A stretch of 64,000 bases of DNA from Prolixibacteraceae bacterium (GTDB lineage: Bacteria > Bacteroidota > Bacteroidia > Bacteroidales > Prolixibacteraceae), in contig CP082230.1 of the NCBI GenBank assembly GCA_019856515.1, positions 2,852,001 through 2,916,000 on the forward strand, in the 5' to 3' direction. Numbering within the stretch: the stretch's first letter is position 1; every line of letters begins with the position of its first letter. This document shows, in pieces, positions 1-9,897 of the stretch. A program made the translations under genes and the position numbers. The notes beneath the pieces were generated by a model. It saw only the letters and a list, made by a program, of their open reading frames with translations, made no database searches and was not told the origin of the DNA.

Positions 1-3000
1 CTAGCTGTGGATCCTTTTACAAACTCAACTTCTATATCTTTATGGGTCTCACATAATCGATCACCATCAGGTGTTACATTCAACATGCTCCATCTGAAGA
101 CATATGTTCCAGGATTTGTAATCGAAGCTGTTGAATTAGCTGAGTTAGATGTCCATGCCACAATACCTGCCACAATATCTGGTCCAGATACCATATTCCA
201 TCTTCCTTCCAATAAATCACCAACTAGATCTGGATCGGTTGCTAAAGCAGATATATTAGCTCCATTTAATTTTATTTTATTGTCTGAAGTTATCACCTGT
301 AAGTTAACACTTGCCCCAGAAGTTCCTTTCTTATATTGAACTGTTGCTCCTGCTGTTCCAGATGCCTTTGCATCAGGTACAGTGATACTCGCAATTGGTT
401 TTTCAAGTACATGAATATCGAACGTCTCCGTCACCACTTGAATACTTCCATGATTATCAGTGGCGGTCAACGTCGCAGTATAAACACCTTCAACCACAGC
501 ATTAGTCATATTAATTTGTGGTGCTTTTACATTACTTGCATTTAATATCGTAGCTGTAACATCCGTTTTACCAGCATCGACGACATTCCAACGATAAGTA
601 ATTCCATCTGCACTTCCACCTTTAATACTGACCACTCCATTTAATGGTGCATTATTATCACCTCGACAGAAATAGAAATCATCAATCGGATCGATTTCAA
701 TAGGCTCAATAAAGTTAAGTAATACAGGTAAATCAACTTGACATATTCCATTATTCAATCTCCAATTAGCTCTTACTTGTCCAAAAACAGTAGAGGTATA
801 ATCATACAATGGCTTAACGGTTTCATTAACCCATTTGGTTCCATCAAAACGTTGCCAAGTACCATTTACTAATCCCGCAGGAGCCATTCCATCATCACTA
901 CCCTCTAATTGAATATGCTTCCCAATAATAAAATACTCAGGAGCAGCTACATTAAACACTTGTGCTTTTTGAACATCTGCAATCGTTCCATAAACTTCAG
1001 GAGTCGTCCCCATCACCCTTATCTGTGGCAACATAGCTTTGGTGACATGAATCGTACGTATTGCATTATCACTACTTACAGAATTGAATGGATCATTTAT
1101 AGTAAGCGTTACTTTATATGTCCCCTCTGTAGCATGCAATGCATCAAATCGAAGATTCTTGTCGGCTGCATTATCATCCAATAATAAATGAGAGAAATCT
1201 GTTGGATCTCCATCTTTTGTTACAGTATAAGTATAATTAGTAATTGGAGCAGAACCACCGGTCACAGTAAATTCATTTCCAATCTCTAATTCACCATTAG
1301 ATGGACAAAATGTTGACTCTCCGACTGTGTTCACCTCAATTGGTGCAACGAAAGTTACTTCAACTGTAATTTGTGATGCTCTTAAAGTAGCTGGAGTCAA
1401 TCCACTATTAATCGTATAAGTAAACTCATACGTTCCATAGTCTGTAACTTTAACTGTTGGATTATGAATATCCCATCTATCAACATATCCTGTTGGTTTA
1501 TTCACTGTCCACTCTCCAGAAATATGGTCCAAAGGAGCCGCATCAGGTTGTATTCCTCCAACGAGTTCATTAAAACCATTTATCTGCACCTGTTTTCCAA
1601 CAACAATATATTTCGGATTAATAAGAGTATGTCCTGTATATTCTTGGACAGGGTCTCCTACTGTCGTTGTTGCAGTTAGAATATTTGCTCCTGCTACAGG
1701 AACTTCCAATACATGTACATGAACGACTTTTGAAACATCAGTACAAATACCTGCCTTATCTGAGATAGTTATGGTAAGATCAAAATCCCCTTTTACAGTT
1801 GTATCAAACGTCGGCTTCTCAATATTAGTTGCTCCTAACTTGCCACTCGCATCTGTCCATAAGATATCATATTCTGCCGTCAATGCGCCACCTGTAAGAA
1901 CCGTTCCATCTCTTTCAACATTCGGGTTCATTGTCGGTGCATCACCAACATTAAAATAGATATCATCTGCAGCAAATGCTACCGTTACTGGTGCATGATA
2001 GGTGATATCCACTTCATCAAACTCAGTACAAGTAACCCCGGATTTGGTACTCGTCACTGTCCATCGATAAGTATAGGTTCCGTATACATTAACCGTAACT
2101 CCAGCAACATTACTATTTACTGGTTTAATATCCGAAATACCAGGTCCATTTATCTGTGTCCAAGTTCCTTCTCCTGCCGAATTGGGAGCAATAACTTTAT
2201 CCGCAGCAAAACCAGCTGACTTACCACAAACATTTTGATTTGGTCCTGCAACGGCAGGAAGACGATCAACAACCTCCATTGGAATAGCAGGAGAGTCTCC
2301 CTCACAAATACCACCTCGATTATCTATAACATGCAATGTAAATCGGAAGGTACCAATTCCAATAGCACTATATGTAGGCGATTCTTTTCTCGATTCAGCT
2401 GACGCATTAAATACTGCATCAGGAGTACCGTCAGGTTTAGTAACTTCCCATTGATAAGTATAAGCACCTGAACCTCCAGTAATATTTACTGTTGGCTGTA
2501 AATCAGTTGGTCCCACAACTGTAGTTTCTTCAACAACTGAAGGTGCAGTTGTATTTACTACCGTAATTGGATCAAATACATTTACCGTCACAAGAACGGA
2601 ATGTTCACATGGGGCATAACCTGGATCTGCCACTCCTGCAATTCTATTGGTTAGAACGAACTGAAATACATATGTACCTGCTTTTAAACCATTAACATCA
2701 ACATTTGCTCCATTTGGAATGACAGGAGCTGTAGTACCTAGAGGGAAAGTATGTAACCTCCACTGTGCTTGCATTCCAACGATAGCCCCTCCATTATGTT
2801 GACCATTTAAAGTAACACCACTTCCACATACATTGTATTCAATACCAGGATTAACCTCTACAAGATGGTTGGCATCCAGTTGAACAGCATTGGTAGTAGG
2901 AAGAGGGTCTTCTGCAACTGTAATCGTAAACTCATTAGATGCAGTACAGCCCGCAACATCAACAGCGGTATACCTTACAATATAATCACCAGGAACAGAT

Positions 3001-6000
3001 GGTGTAAATGTAAACGACTCATTCTTTCCAGCAACTCCCGTTGGAGTTCCTGCAGTCAAATCTCCTGGAGATGGATCTGTTACTTCATCCCATTGATGGG
3101 TACGCCCTGCTTTATTACCACCAGTTGTTTTTGGAGTAAAGGTAAATGGAAGTCCAGTACATCCATAATAATGTTGATCTTCAACATTAAGCTCCGAAAC
3201 ATCCACAGTATAAGTTCGTACAAAATTACACTCTTGAGGAGTTCCAGGATTATTTCTAACGGTAAAGGTTATTGTAAATACACCCTTAACATTCAATGTT
3301 GGACTTAAAGATGAATCAAAAGTGTAAACACCAGTTGACTTCTCAGTCAAAAGACCATCAACTTGTGCTTTGGTTAAAGTTCTACCTGTGTCATCGGTAG
3401 CGGCTCCACCAGTACCACTTCCTCGTCCTACGATATCTACATCAATGCGAGATACTCCTGGTGCCTTAATTAATGAACCAATAACAACTGGATGAAGATC
3501 TTGAGAATCTCCAGGACATTTATCCCAATCTACCTTTTCAGTAGATTCTTGTGGAGATGGTGGTATAACCACATCATGAATCTCTTCTACTTGTTTCACA
3601 TAGTCTCCAACAAACCCAGTAGCTCCCCCTCCTTTAATAGTAGCTGTCAATACCAATTTAACTCTGACATTAATATCAGCACCAGTATTATTCGGATATA
3701 TTAGTTTTGAAGTTAATCCTGTCCCTTGAGGAGCCCAACCTGCACTAGTTGGTGTTTCAAAATACCACTCTCGTAACACTGTTTTATCTGCAGTAGGATC
3801 AGTTTTAAAATCTGAATGTATATATGAGTCATCAGTAAAATCATATACTCCATTGCAGCGATCTGTTTCTGTAATACTAAAATCAGTACCTACACGATAG
3901 ATTGTAACATTTTTGTTTATAGGTAAAGAAGTACAGCCATCCTTCTCTACTGCTAATTCAACGGGATATTGATGCCTCTTTCTCGTTAAACCTGTATAAC
4001 CAGGAACATTGAAAGTATATTTATCAGCAGCAGCAAAATCGGCACTTGTTAATGTCTTTTTGGTTCCATTTCCAAAATCAACTTGTAAGTTGGCTCCTGT
4101 TGCCAAATAAGACGAGCCTGTGAAATCAAAAATAATATCCGTTTTTGATGCATCAGCTCTATCAACAAAGAAGAAGCCATTATGACCATCAATCGTAAAT
4201 GCCCCATTAGGATCTACAACCTCTATTGTTTCTGTCTTTCTCTTCACCTCACATCCATGTGCACTTATCACTTCAAGACGAACATCATACTCCCCTTCTG
4301 TAGTAAAATCATAAACTAGATCCCTTGCCGTAACAACACCTGGAGCCAAGACAACATTTGTTGCAGTCGTTCGATTGAAAATACTCCATTGATATGTTAA
4401 CCCAACACCAGTTGTATTGTTAGTAAATGTAACATCTCCGGTATCCATACAGTTTGCATCCGCAGGAGAATCAAAGTTAACTACTGTTTTTGGATATACT
4501 CGTATTGTTTTTGTTACAGTACTCTCACAAGTTGCTGCTGCAGAAATTACCTTTATCTTCAAACGATAATCTTCGAATGCATTCGCATTTGGGCCTACAT
4601 TATAACTATGTGTCATTTGCCAACCTGCAGCATCCAACCATGCATAGTCTCTTATAACCTTAACTGTACCATCTCCCCAGGTAATTTCATATGTCGTTCC
4701 GTTGCTTTGCGGAGAAACACCTCCTAAGTTGAGCGTATATTCTACTTGATCGTCATTTGGATCTGCTCCGCCTGTATCAGAACAAAACTCTTCCGTAACT
4801 GCAGCACCAGCATCCACACGCTCTACGTTAAATCTATGCGTATCGGTTTTGAGAGCACATGGTCCTGAAACTTCTAGTATTGCTTCATATTCAACGTTTC
4901 CAACTAATGTAGATATATTAGGAACAGCTTTTGTTTGTTCTCCTGGAGGTAACAACTCAGGTCCTCGACCTCCTACTGTCACCTCTTTTATCGACCATTG
5001 ATACTTCTTGTCAAACCCTTTAGAGTTATTCACAAAAGCAATGGCATCTCCCTGACAATTAACTGTAGGAACGGTGAATGCAGCCACCGTATGTGGATTT
5101 ATCGTAAAGTTCAGAACCTTATTCTCTGTACACAGACCTAATGCAGATATCGCATCAACCACAATACCTTTCACTTGTGGTGTATTTCCATCTCCTGTAT
5201 AGTTATAAGGATGAGTAATAACCCAGCTATTAGATCCATCACGATCATTAATCAAATCTCCTGCACCATTAACGGTATATGTATCTGTTACTCCTGGACT
5301 CCATGAAACAGAATATTTAGAGCCAGTTCTTTTAGGTGTAGACACTCCTAAATCCAAGTTTGCAGTAGCCACTCCAGCCACTTCACATTGCTGGGGATTT
5401 GTAAGTGTTCCATCTGGGACTTCAGGCTTATCTATAGTGATAGTTACTGGATCAGAGGTCCTCTCACAACCTCCACCATCTAGTACTGCTGTCCCTGTGA
5501 CACTATATTCCCCGTTTATATCAAAAGTATGGCGAAGAGTCGAAACTTTTGTAGTAGCAGTTCTTACTTTAAGTCCATTAGGATCTGTAATTTCCCAATA
5601 ATAGCTTAGTGTTCCATGTTTCGAAGTCAAATCAAAATCTAAGTCAACAGTAGCTCTCGCACATGCTTCCGTTGTTCCTGCAATAATCCTTGGTTTAGGA
5701 TATACAACGATCTCCTGAGGAGCACTAGACTCTGGACAAATCCCATTGGTAGCTGTAAGTACAATATTGCGTAACTTAACTGCATCGGATGGATTCTCAT
5801 ATAGATGCTTTTTAGTTAAAGTTGTCCCTGGAACTCCTCCAACTCCTGTATAGATATCTTCTACTTTACCATCTCCCCAATCCACAGTTACTCTCGTACC
5901 TGCAACTAATGGAAGTGCATTATTTAGCTCATATTGCAAGGTAACTTCTCCATTTTGACAAATTTGCTTGGGGTTTGCCACAAAATCGGTAATTGGTTTA

Positions 6001-7424
6001 CGATAAACGGTTATTGTTCCATGATCCACATTAACACAACCTGTAGTACCCCCTTGTACAGAAACATCGACTTCCACTTCCATAAAACCATCATCAAACT
6101 CACTGGCTGGAACTCCTGTCAAATCTAAAGTAGCATTCTGCTTATCTGAATTATGAATTGCTACACCTGCGGTTGTAGTTGTCCAAATTATTTTATCATA
6201 TCTAGGGTGTCGAGGATTATTATCCGTAAATGTAATATCAACTCTCTTATCATCCGGCAAACATAAAGTTTCCTCAGTTACCACAGGAATAGGAGCAGCT
6301 ACAATACGAATAAAAGCTTCTATCGGTGACGAAAACCCACATGCATTCTGGTTTATTAAACGCAGTCTAAACAGCTTTCCAAGATCACCAATACCAGTGG
6401 TTGGTATTTTTATAAACTTATAATCTGCCCCAGTTGATGGTCCAGTCGTAGGGTGTGCATACTCTTTCAAAGGACCATGAAAAGCCCCATTAGAAACTAC
6501 AGTATATGCTATACCTGTTGGTATTGCATCCACAAAACCACTAGCAGCAAGATTACTTACCTGTATACCTGTCAAAAATCCAGCATCAGCTTCTCCATCA
6601 TCTAAACCATATTCCCAATATGTTAGACGTTTCTCATTATTTATTGGAGGGACAGTTCCTTTAAAGTCCTCTTTAGGATACTCATCTACTTGACAATTCC
6701 AGGTTGACTGATCCTCAAAAGGATTTTCAATAACCTGTTCGTTACCCATACATACATCGTAGTATAGAACACCGCCTTCTAATTTTACATCTGCTGCATA
6801 TTTCGCAGTTCCTCCAATCATTAAAGGATTTACTTTATCATCCTTAAACCATACATTCGTACCAGGTGCATCAATTGTTTCAACTAAAGTTCCATCAACA
6901 TATATTTTCATTTTTGGTTTATAATAGCACTTTATTTTTGCCGATGTTTCGTCAAATCTTGCCGCTACAAACACTGTTGGTTTCAACTCATAACCTATAT
7001 ACTTTAGACCTGTTATTGGTACGACAACAGGTGTTGCAACTAGGTCTGATCCTGCTTCATCAAGAGGATTGTATCGCAATGTTTGGGTTGTTCCATTATC
7101 AAAATCAATTTCAAATCTAATATTCTGTTTAACAGTTCCCTTAACATTCGCATAAGCTCTATATAAAACATCATAAGGAGCACACGGTGTTTCTACTATT
7201 GATGTAACTTTAGTTCCATCAAAATAAGTTCCACATGTACCACAAGCTGATGAGGAATAGTTCGGACTAAAACCTTTTCCTGTTAATACATCACTTTGTG
7301 CTATACTATAGTCTGATATCAACATTGTTATCGCTATAAGCAAATAATTTGCCCACGGCCAACTTCGACCTCGTATGCCTTTTGTTTTAAAAAACTCTCG
7401 CCATAAAATACTCATAGCTCTCAT
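1..7424 (-). CDS. Giant PKD/Ig-like repeat surface protein (5' part)
   Basis: An uninterrupted minus-strand frame runs from ATG at 7424 off the left edge: at least 2474 codons, no stop and no C-terminus seen. A second in-frame ATG lies at 7415. A basic stretch and hydrophobic segment (ANYLLIAITMLIS) ending near AQ give a long signal peptide at about residues 20-45. After roughly 370 residues of N-terminal sequence come many beta-rich units of about 80-120 residues. They carry PKD-like signatures such as WGDG (near residues 515 and 915), NPGTYVFRW-type strand ends and regularly placed cysteines. This is the architecture of very large Bacteroidota surface proteins exported by T9SS and ending in a C-terminal sorting or gliding-type domain; that end is outside the window, so export by T9SS is inferred. 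A role in adhesion is likely but unproven. Confidence 0.9.
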   Translation of the reverse strand, partial: MRAMSILWREFFKTKGIRGRSWPWANYLLIAITMLISDYSIAQSDVLTGKGFSPNYSSSACGTCGTYFDGTKVTSIVETPCAPYDVLYRAYANVKGTVKQNIRFEIDFDNGTTQTLRYNPLDEAGSDLVATPVVVPITGLKYIGYELKPTVFVAARFDETSAKIKCYYKPKMKIYVDGTLVETIDAPGTNVWFKDDKVNPLMIGGTAKYAADVKLEGGVLYYDVCMGNEQVIENPFEDQSTWNCQVDEYPKEDFKGTVPPINNEKRLTYWEYGLDDGEADAGFLTGIQVSNLAASGFVDAIPTGIAYTVVSNGAFHGPLKEYAHPTTGPSTGADYKFIKIPTTGIGDLGKLFRLRLINQNACGFSSPIEAFIRIVAAPIPVVTEETLCLPDDKRVDITFTDNNPRHPRYDKIIWTTTTAGVAIHNSDKQNATLDLTGVPASEFDDGFMEVEVDVSVQGGTTGCVNVDHGTITVYRKPITDFVANPKQICQNGEVTLQYELNNALPLVAGTRVTVDWGDGKVEDIYTGVGGVPGTTLTKKHLYENPSDAVKLRNIVLTATNGICPESSAPQEIVVYPKPRIIAGTTEACARATVDLDFDLTSKHGTLSYYWEITDPNGLKVRTATTKVSTLRHTFDINGEYSVTGTAVLDGGGCERTSDPVTITIDKPEVPDGTLTNPQQCEVAGVATANLDLGVSTPKRTGSKYSVSWSPGVTDTYTVNGAGDLINDRDGSNSWVITHPYNYTGDGNTPQVKGIVVDAISALGLCTENKVLNFTINPHTVAAFTVPTVNCQGDAIAFVNNSKGFDKKYQWSIKEVTVGGRGPELLPPGEQTKAVPNISTLVGNVEYEAILEVSGPCALKTDTHRFNVERVDAGAAVTEEFCSDTGGADPNDDQVEYTLNLGGVSPQSNGTTYEITWGDGTVKVIRDYAWLDAAGWQMTHSYNVGPNANAFEDYRLKIKVISAAATCESTVTKTIRVYPKTVVNFDSPADANCMDTGDVTFTNNTTGVGLTYQWSIFNRTTATNVVLAPGVVTARDLVYDFTTEGEYDVRLEVISAHGCEVKRKTETIEVVDPNGAFTIDGHNGFFFVDRADASKTDIIFDFTGSSYLATGANLQVDFGNGTKKTLTSADFAAADKYTFNVPGYTGLTRKRHQYPVELAVEKDGCTSLPINKNVTIYRVGTDFSITETDRCNGVYDFTDDSYIHSDFKTDPTADKTVLREWYFETPTSAGWAPQGTGLTSKLIYPNNTGADINVRVKLVLTATIKGGGATGFVGDYVKQVEEIHDVVIPPSPQESTEKVDWDKCPGDSQDLHPVVIGSLIKAPGVSRIDVDIVGRGSGTGGAATDDTGRTLTKAQVDGLLTEKSTGVYTFDSSLSPTLNVKGVFTITFTVRNNPGTPQECNFVRTYTVDVSELNVEDQHYYGCTGLPFTFTPKTTGGNKAGRTHQWDEVTDPSPGDLTAGTPTGVAGKNESFTFTPSVPGDYIVRYTAVDVAGCTASNEFTITVAEDPLPTTNAVQLDANHLVEVNPGIEYNVCGSGVTLNGQHNGGAIVGMQAQWRLHTFPLGTTAPVIPNGANVDVNGLKAGTYVFQFVLTNRIAGVADPGYAPCEHSVLVTVNVFDPITVVNTTAPSVVEETTVVGPTDLQPTVNITGGSGAYTYQWEVTKPDGTPDAVFNASAESRKESPTYSAIGIGTFRFTLHVIDNRGGICEGDSPAIPMEVVDRLPAVAGPNQNVCGKSAGFAADKVIAPNSAGEGTWTQINGPGISDIKPVNSNVAGVTVNVYGTYTYRWTVTSTKSGVTCTEFDEVDITYHAPVTVAFAADDIYFNVGDAPTMNPNVERDGTVLTGGALTAEYDILWTDASGKLGATNIEKPTFDTTVKGDFDLTITISDKAGICTDVSKVVHVHVLEVPVAGANILTATTTVGDPVQEYTGHTLINPKYIVVGKQVQINGFNELVGGIQPDAAPLDHISGEWTVNKPTGYVDRWDIHNPTVKVTDYGTYEFTYTINSGLTPATLRASQITVEVTFVAPIEVNTVGESTFCPSNGELEIGNEFTVTGGSAPITNYTYTVTKDGDPTDFSHLLLDDNAADKNLRFDALHATEGTYKVTLTINDPFNSVSSDNAIRTIHVTKAMLPQIRVMGTTPEVYGTIADVQKAQVFNVAAPEYFIIGKHIQLEGSDDGMAPAGLVNGTWQRFDGTKWVNETVKPLYDYTSTVFGQVRANWRLNNGICQVDLPVLLNFIEPIEIDPIDDFYFCRGDNNAPLNGVVSIKGGSADGITYRWNVVDAGKTDVTATILNASNVKAPQINMTNAVVEGVYTATLTATDNHGSIQVVTETFDIHVLEKPIASITVPDAKASGTAGATVQYKKGTSGASVNLQVITSDNKIKLNGANISALATDPDLVGDLLEGRWNMVSGPDIVAGIVAWTSNSANSTASITNPGTYVFRWSMLNVTPDGDRLCETHKDIEVEFVKGSTA

Positions 7425-7472
7425 TTGTTTATATGATTGTTTATTTATTTTATTTCGTAAGAAGAAATGGCA

Positions 7473-7559
7473 CCAAGAGATAGGAATATCTCTTTGGCAA
7501 CTTGAAGACGTCTCTGAAGTATCGCCACGACATTTCACCTCATGATTCCATGGAGTCAT
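7473..7559 (-). promoter_or_regulatory. Structured 5' leader of giant surface protein gene
   Basis: Read on the minus strand, an 18-bp imperfect palindrome centred on TCCATGGA (7542-7559) comes first. TGGCGA (7522-7527) can then pair with TTGCCA (7495-7500). A third stem pairs CCAAAGAGATA with TATCTCTTGG (7473-7497). The second and third stems share the CCA at 7495-7497, so they are mutually exclusive. It matches no riboswitch class I recognise. Confidence 0.35.
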
Positions 7560-8228
7560 AAAATGTAGCTTACCCTCTTTTTTGTATCGTGTCATCAATC
7601 GTTTTTTTACTTTAAATACTTACCACCAAACGAATGCTCAAAATTGAGAAGGCACAAAAAGACACAGTAATCGATTATTTAAAAAATAGAATCCTCTACA
7701 CATAAACCCATCAACCCCGCATCCAACCGTTTCTAAAAAGTGTTTCCTACTGTATTAAACATACTGAGAAATAACTCATTTGCACCCTTACCACAAATAG
7801 CTAATTCTTAATTTATTAATAATATATTATATACAGTCATAATATTCTCAAAATTAACAATAATAGTCCATTTTCTTTTAACAATAAAAGAGAAAGATAT
7901 TCAAATAGTAAATTATTTTTACCGTAAAATGTTATGTGCAAATAGACATTTAAAGCCTAATAGATATAACATAACCGTTCAATAAAGAATAACCCCCACC
8001 TTAATAATTACTATTATTCATAAATTTAATCAATTATATCAATATTTTAATCATACAATATGCTTAATCATCATAACATCTATTTATAAGATTAATTGCA
8101 TAACATAAGTGTTTTAACATTTCATCTACACTGTAGATAAAGGATCATAGTATTGACATGTTTAGGAAGAAATGACAACATATAGATTAATTGCTTTGTT
8201 TCGAATTGTCGTTATTGCAACATGTACT

Positions 8229-8266
8229 GAAAGTGATACACTTTCTAGCCCAGTGCGAAGCGCTAG
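8229..8266. repeat. Two adjacent intergenic hairpins
   Basis: A perfect 7-bp stem GAAAGTG-ATA-CACTTTC (8229-8245) is immediately followed by CTAGC (8245-8249) pairing with GCTAG (8262-8266). Neither has a T-run, so neither looks like a simple terminator. Confidence 0.4.
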
Positions 8267-8380
8267 ATATAGGTAAAAAAACACGAAAGGTATTCAAGTA
8301 CGTTGACCATCGATTTAACAACGTTGTAGAGCTTCACAATGTCACGATTTAATAGCTTGTCTTCACCAAAATTGAGACAC

Positions 8381-8409
8381 AAAAAAAGGCAGCTAAAAGT
8401 AGCTACCTT
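8381..8409 (-). terminator. Rho-independent terminator of folA
   Basis: On the minus strand, AAGGTAGCT pairs with AGCTGCCTT (8386-8394 / 8401-8409, one wobble) and is followed by a run of seven T (8381-8387). It lies 36 bp after the folA stop. Confidence 0.85.
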
Positions 8410-8444
8410 ATACAAATATGATGTATTAAATCTTGTCCAAATTA

Positions 8445-8933
8445 TCAACGCTTCACATAGTCAACAAAAGTATATGCAGGATTCTTATCACTCTTTTCTC
8501 TATGCGATGTTTCTACAATCTGCCATTGAGACATGTCTAACTCAGGAAAAAATGTATCCGCCTCTTTTTCCTCTTCAATATGAGTCAAAAACAGATGTGT
8601 TGCAAGAGGCATAAATTCAGTATATATTACCCCACCACCAATCACAAAGAAACGTGAAACATCATTCAATAAAGCTTTTACTTCATCAATGGAATGAACT
8701 ACTTCGGCATCTTTAATTGCCAAATCCATCTGACCAGAGATGACAATATTACGCCTATTGGGCAGAGCTCCATGGGGCAAAGATTCATAAGTCTTCCTAC
8801 CCATTACCACGGGATAACCTGTGGTCAGCGATTTAAAACGACGCAGATCTTCTGAAATAAAAAATAACATATCATTCGCATTTCCTATTCCCATCTTTTG
8901 ATCCACTGCTGCAATCATTGCAATATCACCCAT
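8445..8933 (-). CDS. folA: Dihydrofolate reductase
   Basis: Reduces dihydrofolate to tetrahydrofolate with NADPH in the cytoplasm, regenerating the folate oxidised by thymidylate synthase. The 162-residue length is typical of bacterial DHFR. Visible marks are the N-terminal strand IAMIAAVDQ, the substrate-binding EDLRRFK helix with acidic D29 (equivalent to E. coli Asp27), VVMGRKTYESLP for NADPH binding, and FVIGGGVIY. It sits 19 bp downstream of thyA on the same strand, so the two are probably co-transcribed, a common pairing because ThyA produces the DHFR substrate. ATG at 8933 is used; the later Met6 would cut into the first strand. A strong terminator follows. Confidence 0.97.
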   Translation of the reverse strand: MGDIAMIAAVDQKMGIGNANDMLFFISEDLRRFKSLTTGYPVVMGRKTYESLPHGALPNRRNIVISGQMDLAIKDAEVVHSIDEVKALLNDVSRFFVIGGGVIYTEFMPLATHLFLTHIEEEKEADTFFPELDMSQWQIVETSHREKSDKNPAYTFVDYVKR

Positions 8934-8952
8934 ACCTTTTCATTTTTATGGA

Positions 8953-9747
8953 TTAAACAGCCACAATCCCTTTAATATGAGGATGAGCCTGATAGTCTAC
9001 TAACTCAAAATCTTCATACTTAAAATCAAATATCGAATCCACTTCTGGATTTATATTCATCTTAGGCAGATCATAAGGAGTCCTTTCAAGTTGGGTTCTA
9101 ACCTGCTCTTTATGATTATTATAAATATGTGCATCACCTAGTGTATGAATAAACTCTCCACACTCCAATCCTGTCACTTGGGCCATCATCATGGTAAGCA
9201 AAGCATATGAAGCAATATTAAATGGCACACCTAAGAAGATATCCGCACTTCTTTGATATAGTTGACATGAAAGTTTCCCATCATTAACGTAAAACTGAAA
9301 CATAATATGACATGGAGGTAAAGCCATACTATCCACCTCTGACACATTCCAAGCATTAACCAATAAGCGACGTGAGTCTGGATTCTTTTTAATTTGCTCT
9401 ACCACCTCTGTGATCTGATCAACCACTTTACCATTAGCACCATTCCATGAACGCCATTGAGCACCATACACAGGACCTAAATCACCATTTTCATCAGCCC
9501 ATTCATTCCAAATTCTCACTCCATTATCCTGAAGATATTTAATATTAGTATCTCCAGTTAAAAACCACAATAGCTCATGAACAATCGACTTTAGATGTAA
9601 TTTCTTTGTGGTTAATAAAGGAAAACCTTTTTGTAAATCAAATCTCATTTGATAGCCAAAAACACTCTGTGTTCCAGTACCTGTACGATCCTCTTTTTGA
9701 TTTCCATCTTTCGAAACATGTTGTAGTAAATCCAGATATTGCTTCAT
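8953..9747 (-). CDS. thyA: Thymidylate synthase
   Basis: Methylates dUMP to dTMP using methylene-tetrahydrofolate, giving dihydrofolate for FolA next door. The 264-residue length matches the short ThyA class such as E. coli. The folate/phosphate loop EDRTGTGT is near residues 19-26. The catalytic cysteine is C146 in ALPPCH, followed by the dUMP-binding [20 protein letters not shown] segment in which the Arg-Ser-Ala-Asp run is conserved. [12 protein letters not shown] lies near residue 200. The C-terminus ends IKGIVAV, close to the usual ...VAI end. Order on the minus strand is thyA-folA. Confidence 0.98.
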   Translation of the reverse strand: MKQYLDLLQHVSKDGNQKEDRTGTGTQSVFGYQMRFDLQKGFPLLTTKKLHLKSIVHELLWFLTGDTNIKYLQDNGVRIWNEWADENGDLGPVYGAQWRSWNGANGKVVDQITEVVEQIKKNPDSRRLLVNAWNVSEVDSMALPPCHIMFQFYVNDGKLSCQLYQRSADIFLGVPFNIASYALLTMMMAQVTGLECGEFIHTLGDAHIYNNHKEQVRTQLERTPYDLPKMNINPEVDSIFDFKYEDFELVDYQAHPHIKGIVAV

Positions 9748-9824
9748 ATAAACACGCGCTATTTTACTTATTGTTTAATAATATTTTAAAAAAATCACAC
9801 CAATAGATATAGAGAACAAAACTA

Positions 9825-9863
9825 CAAAAAAAACCACTGATTCTAATATCTAAGAACCAGTGG
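9825..9863 (-). terminator. Terminator after CNT transporter gene
   Basis: On the minus strand, CCACTGGTTCT (9853-9863) pairs with AGAATCAGTGG (9834-9844, one wobble) and is followed by eight T. It lies between the transporter and thyA, so thyA-folA probably has its own promoter. Confidence 0.85.
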
Positions 9864-9897
9864 CATAAATTATCACTTGAAATATCTAATATAGATA

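Larger units (their letters stand above)
7425..8444. other. AT-rich intergenic region upstream of the giant gene
   Basis: This 1-kb stretch has no convincing gene. It holds the structured leader of the giant gene (7473-7559), a long AT-rich part (about 7640-8150) with no recognisable element, two adjacent small hairpins near 8229-8266, and the folA terminator at 8381-8409. A TAATTTTG -7-like box sits on the minus strand at 7849-7856, but without a -33 TTTG at the right distance. Confidence 0.6.

Noticed and set aside
1..3704. Plus-strand frames inside the giant gene
   Set aside because: They are opposite-strand shadows of a continuous minus-strand coding frame with clear PKD-like sequence.
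7473..7559. Known riboswitch in the giant gene leader
   Set aside because: The sequence does not fit the conserved cores I know (cyclic di-GMP, cobalamin, TPP, SAM).
8263..8448. 61-codon minus frame after folA
   Set aside because: It runs through the folA terminator and has no family features.
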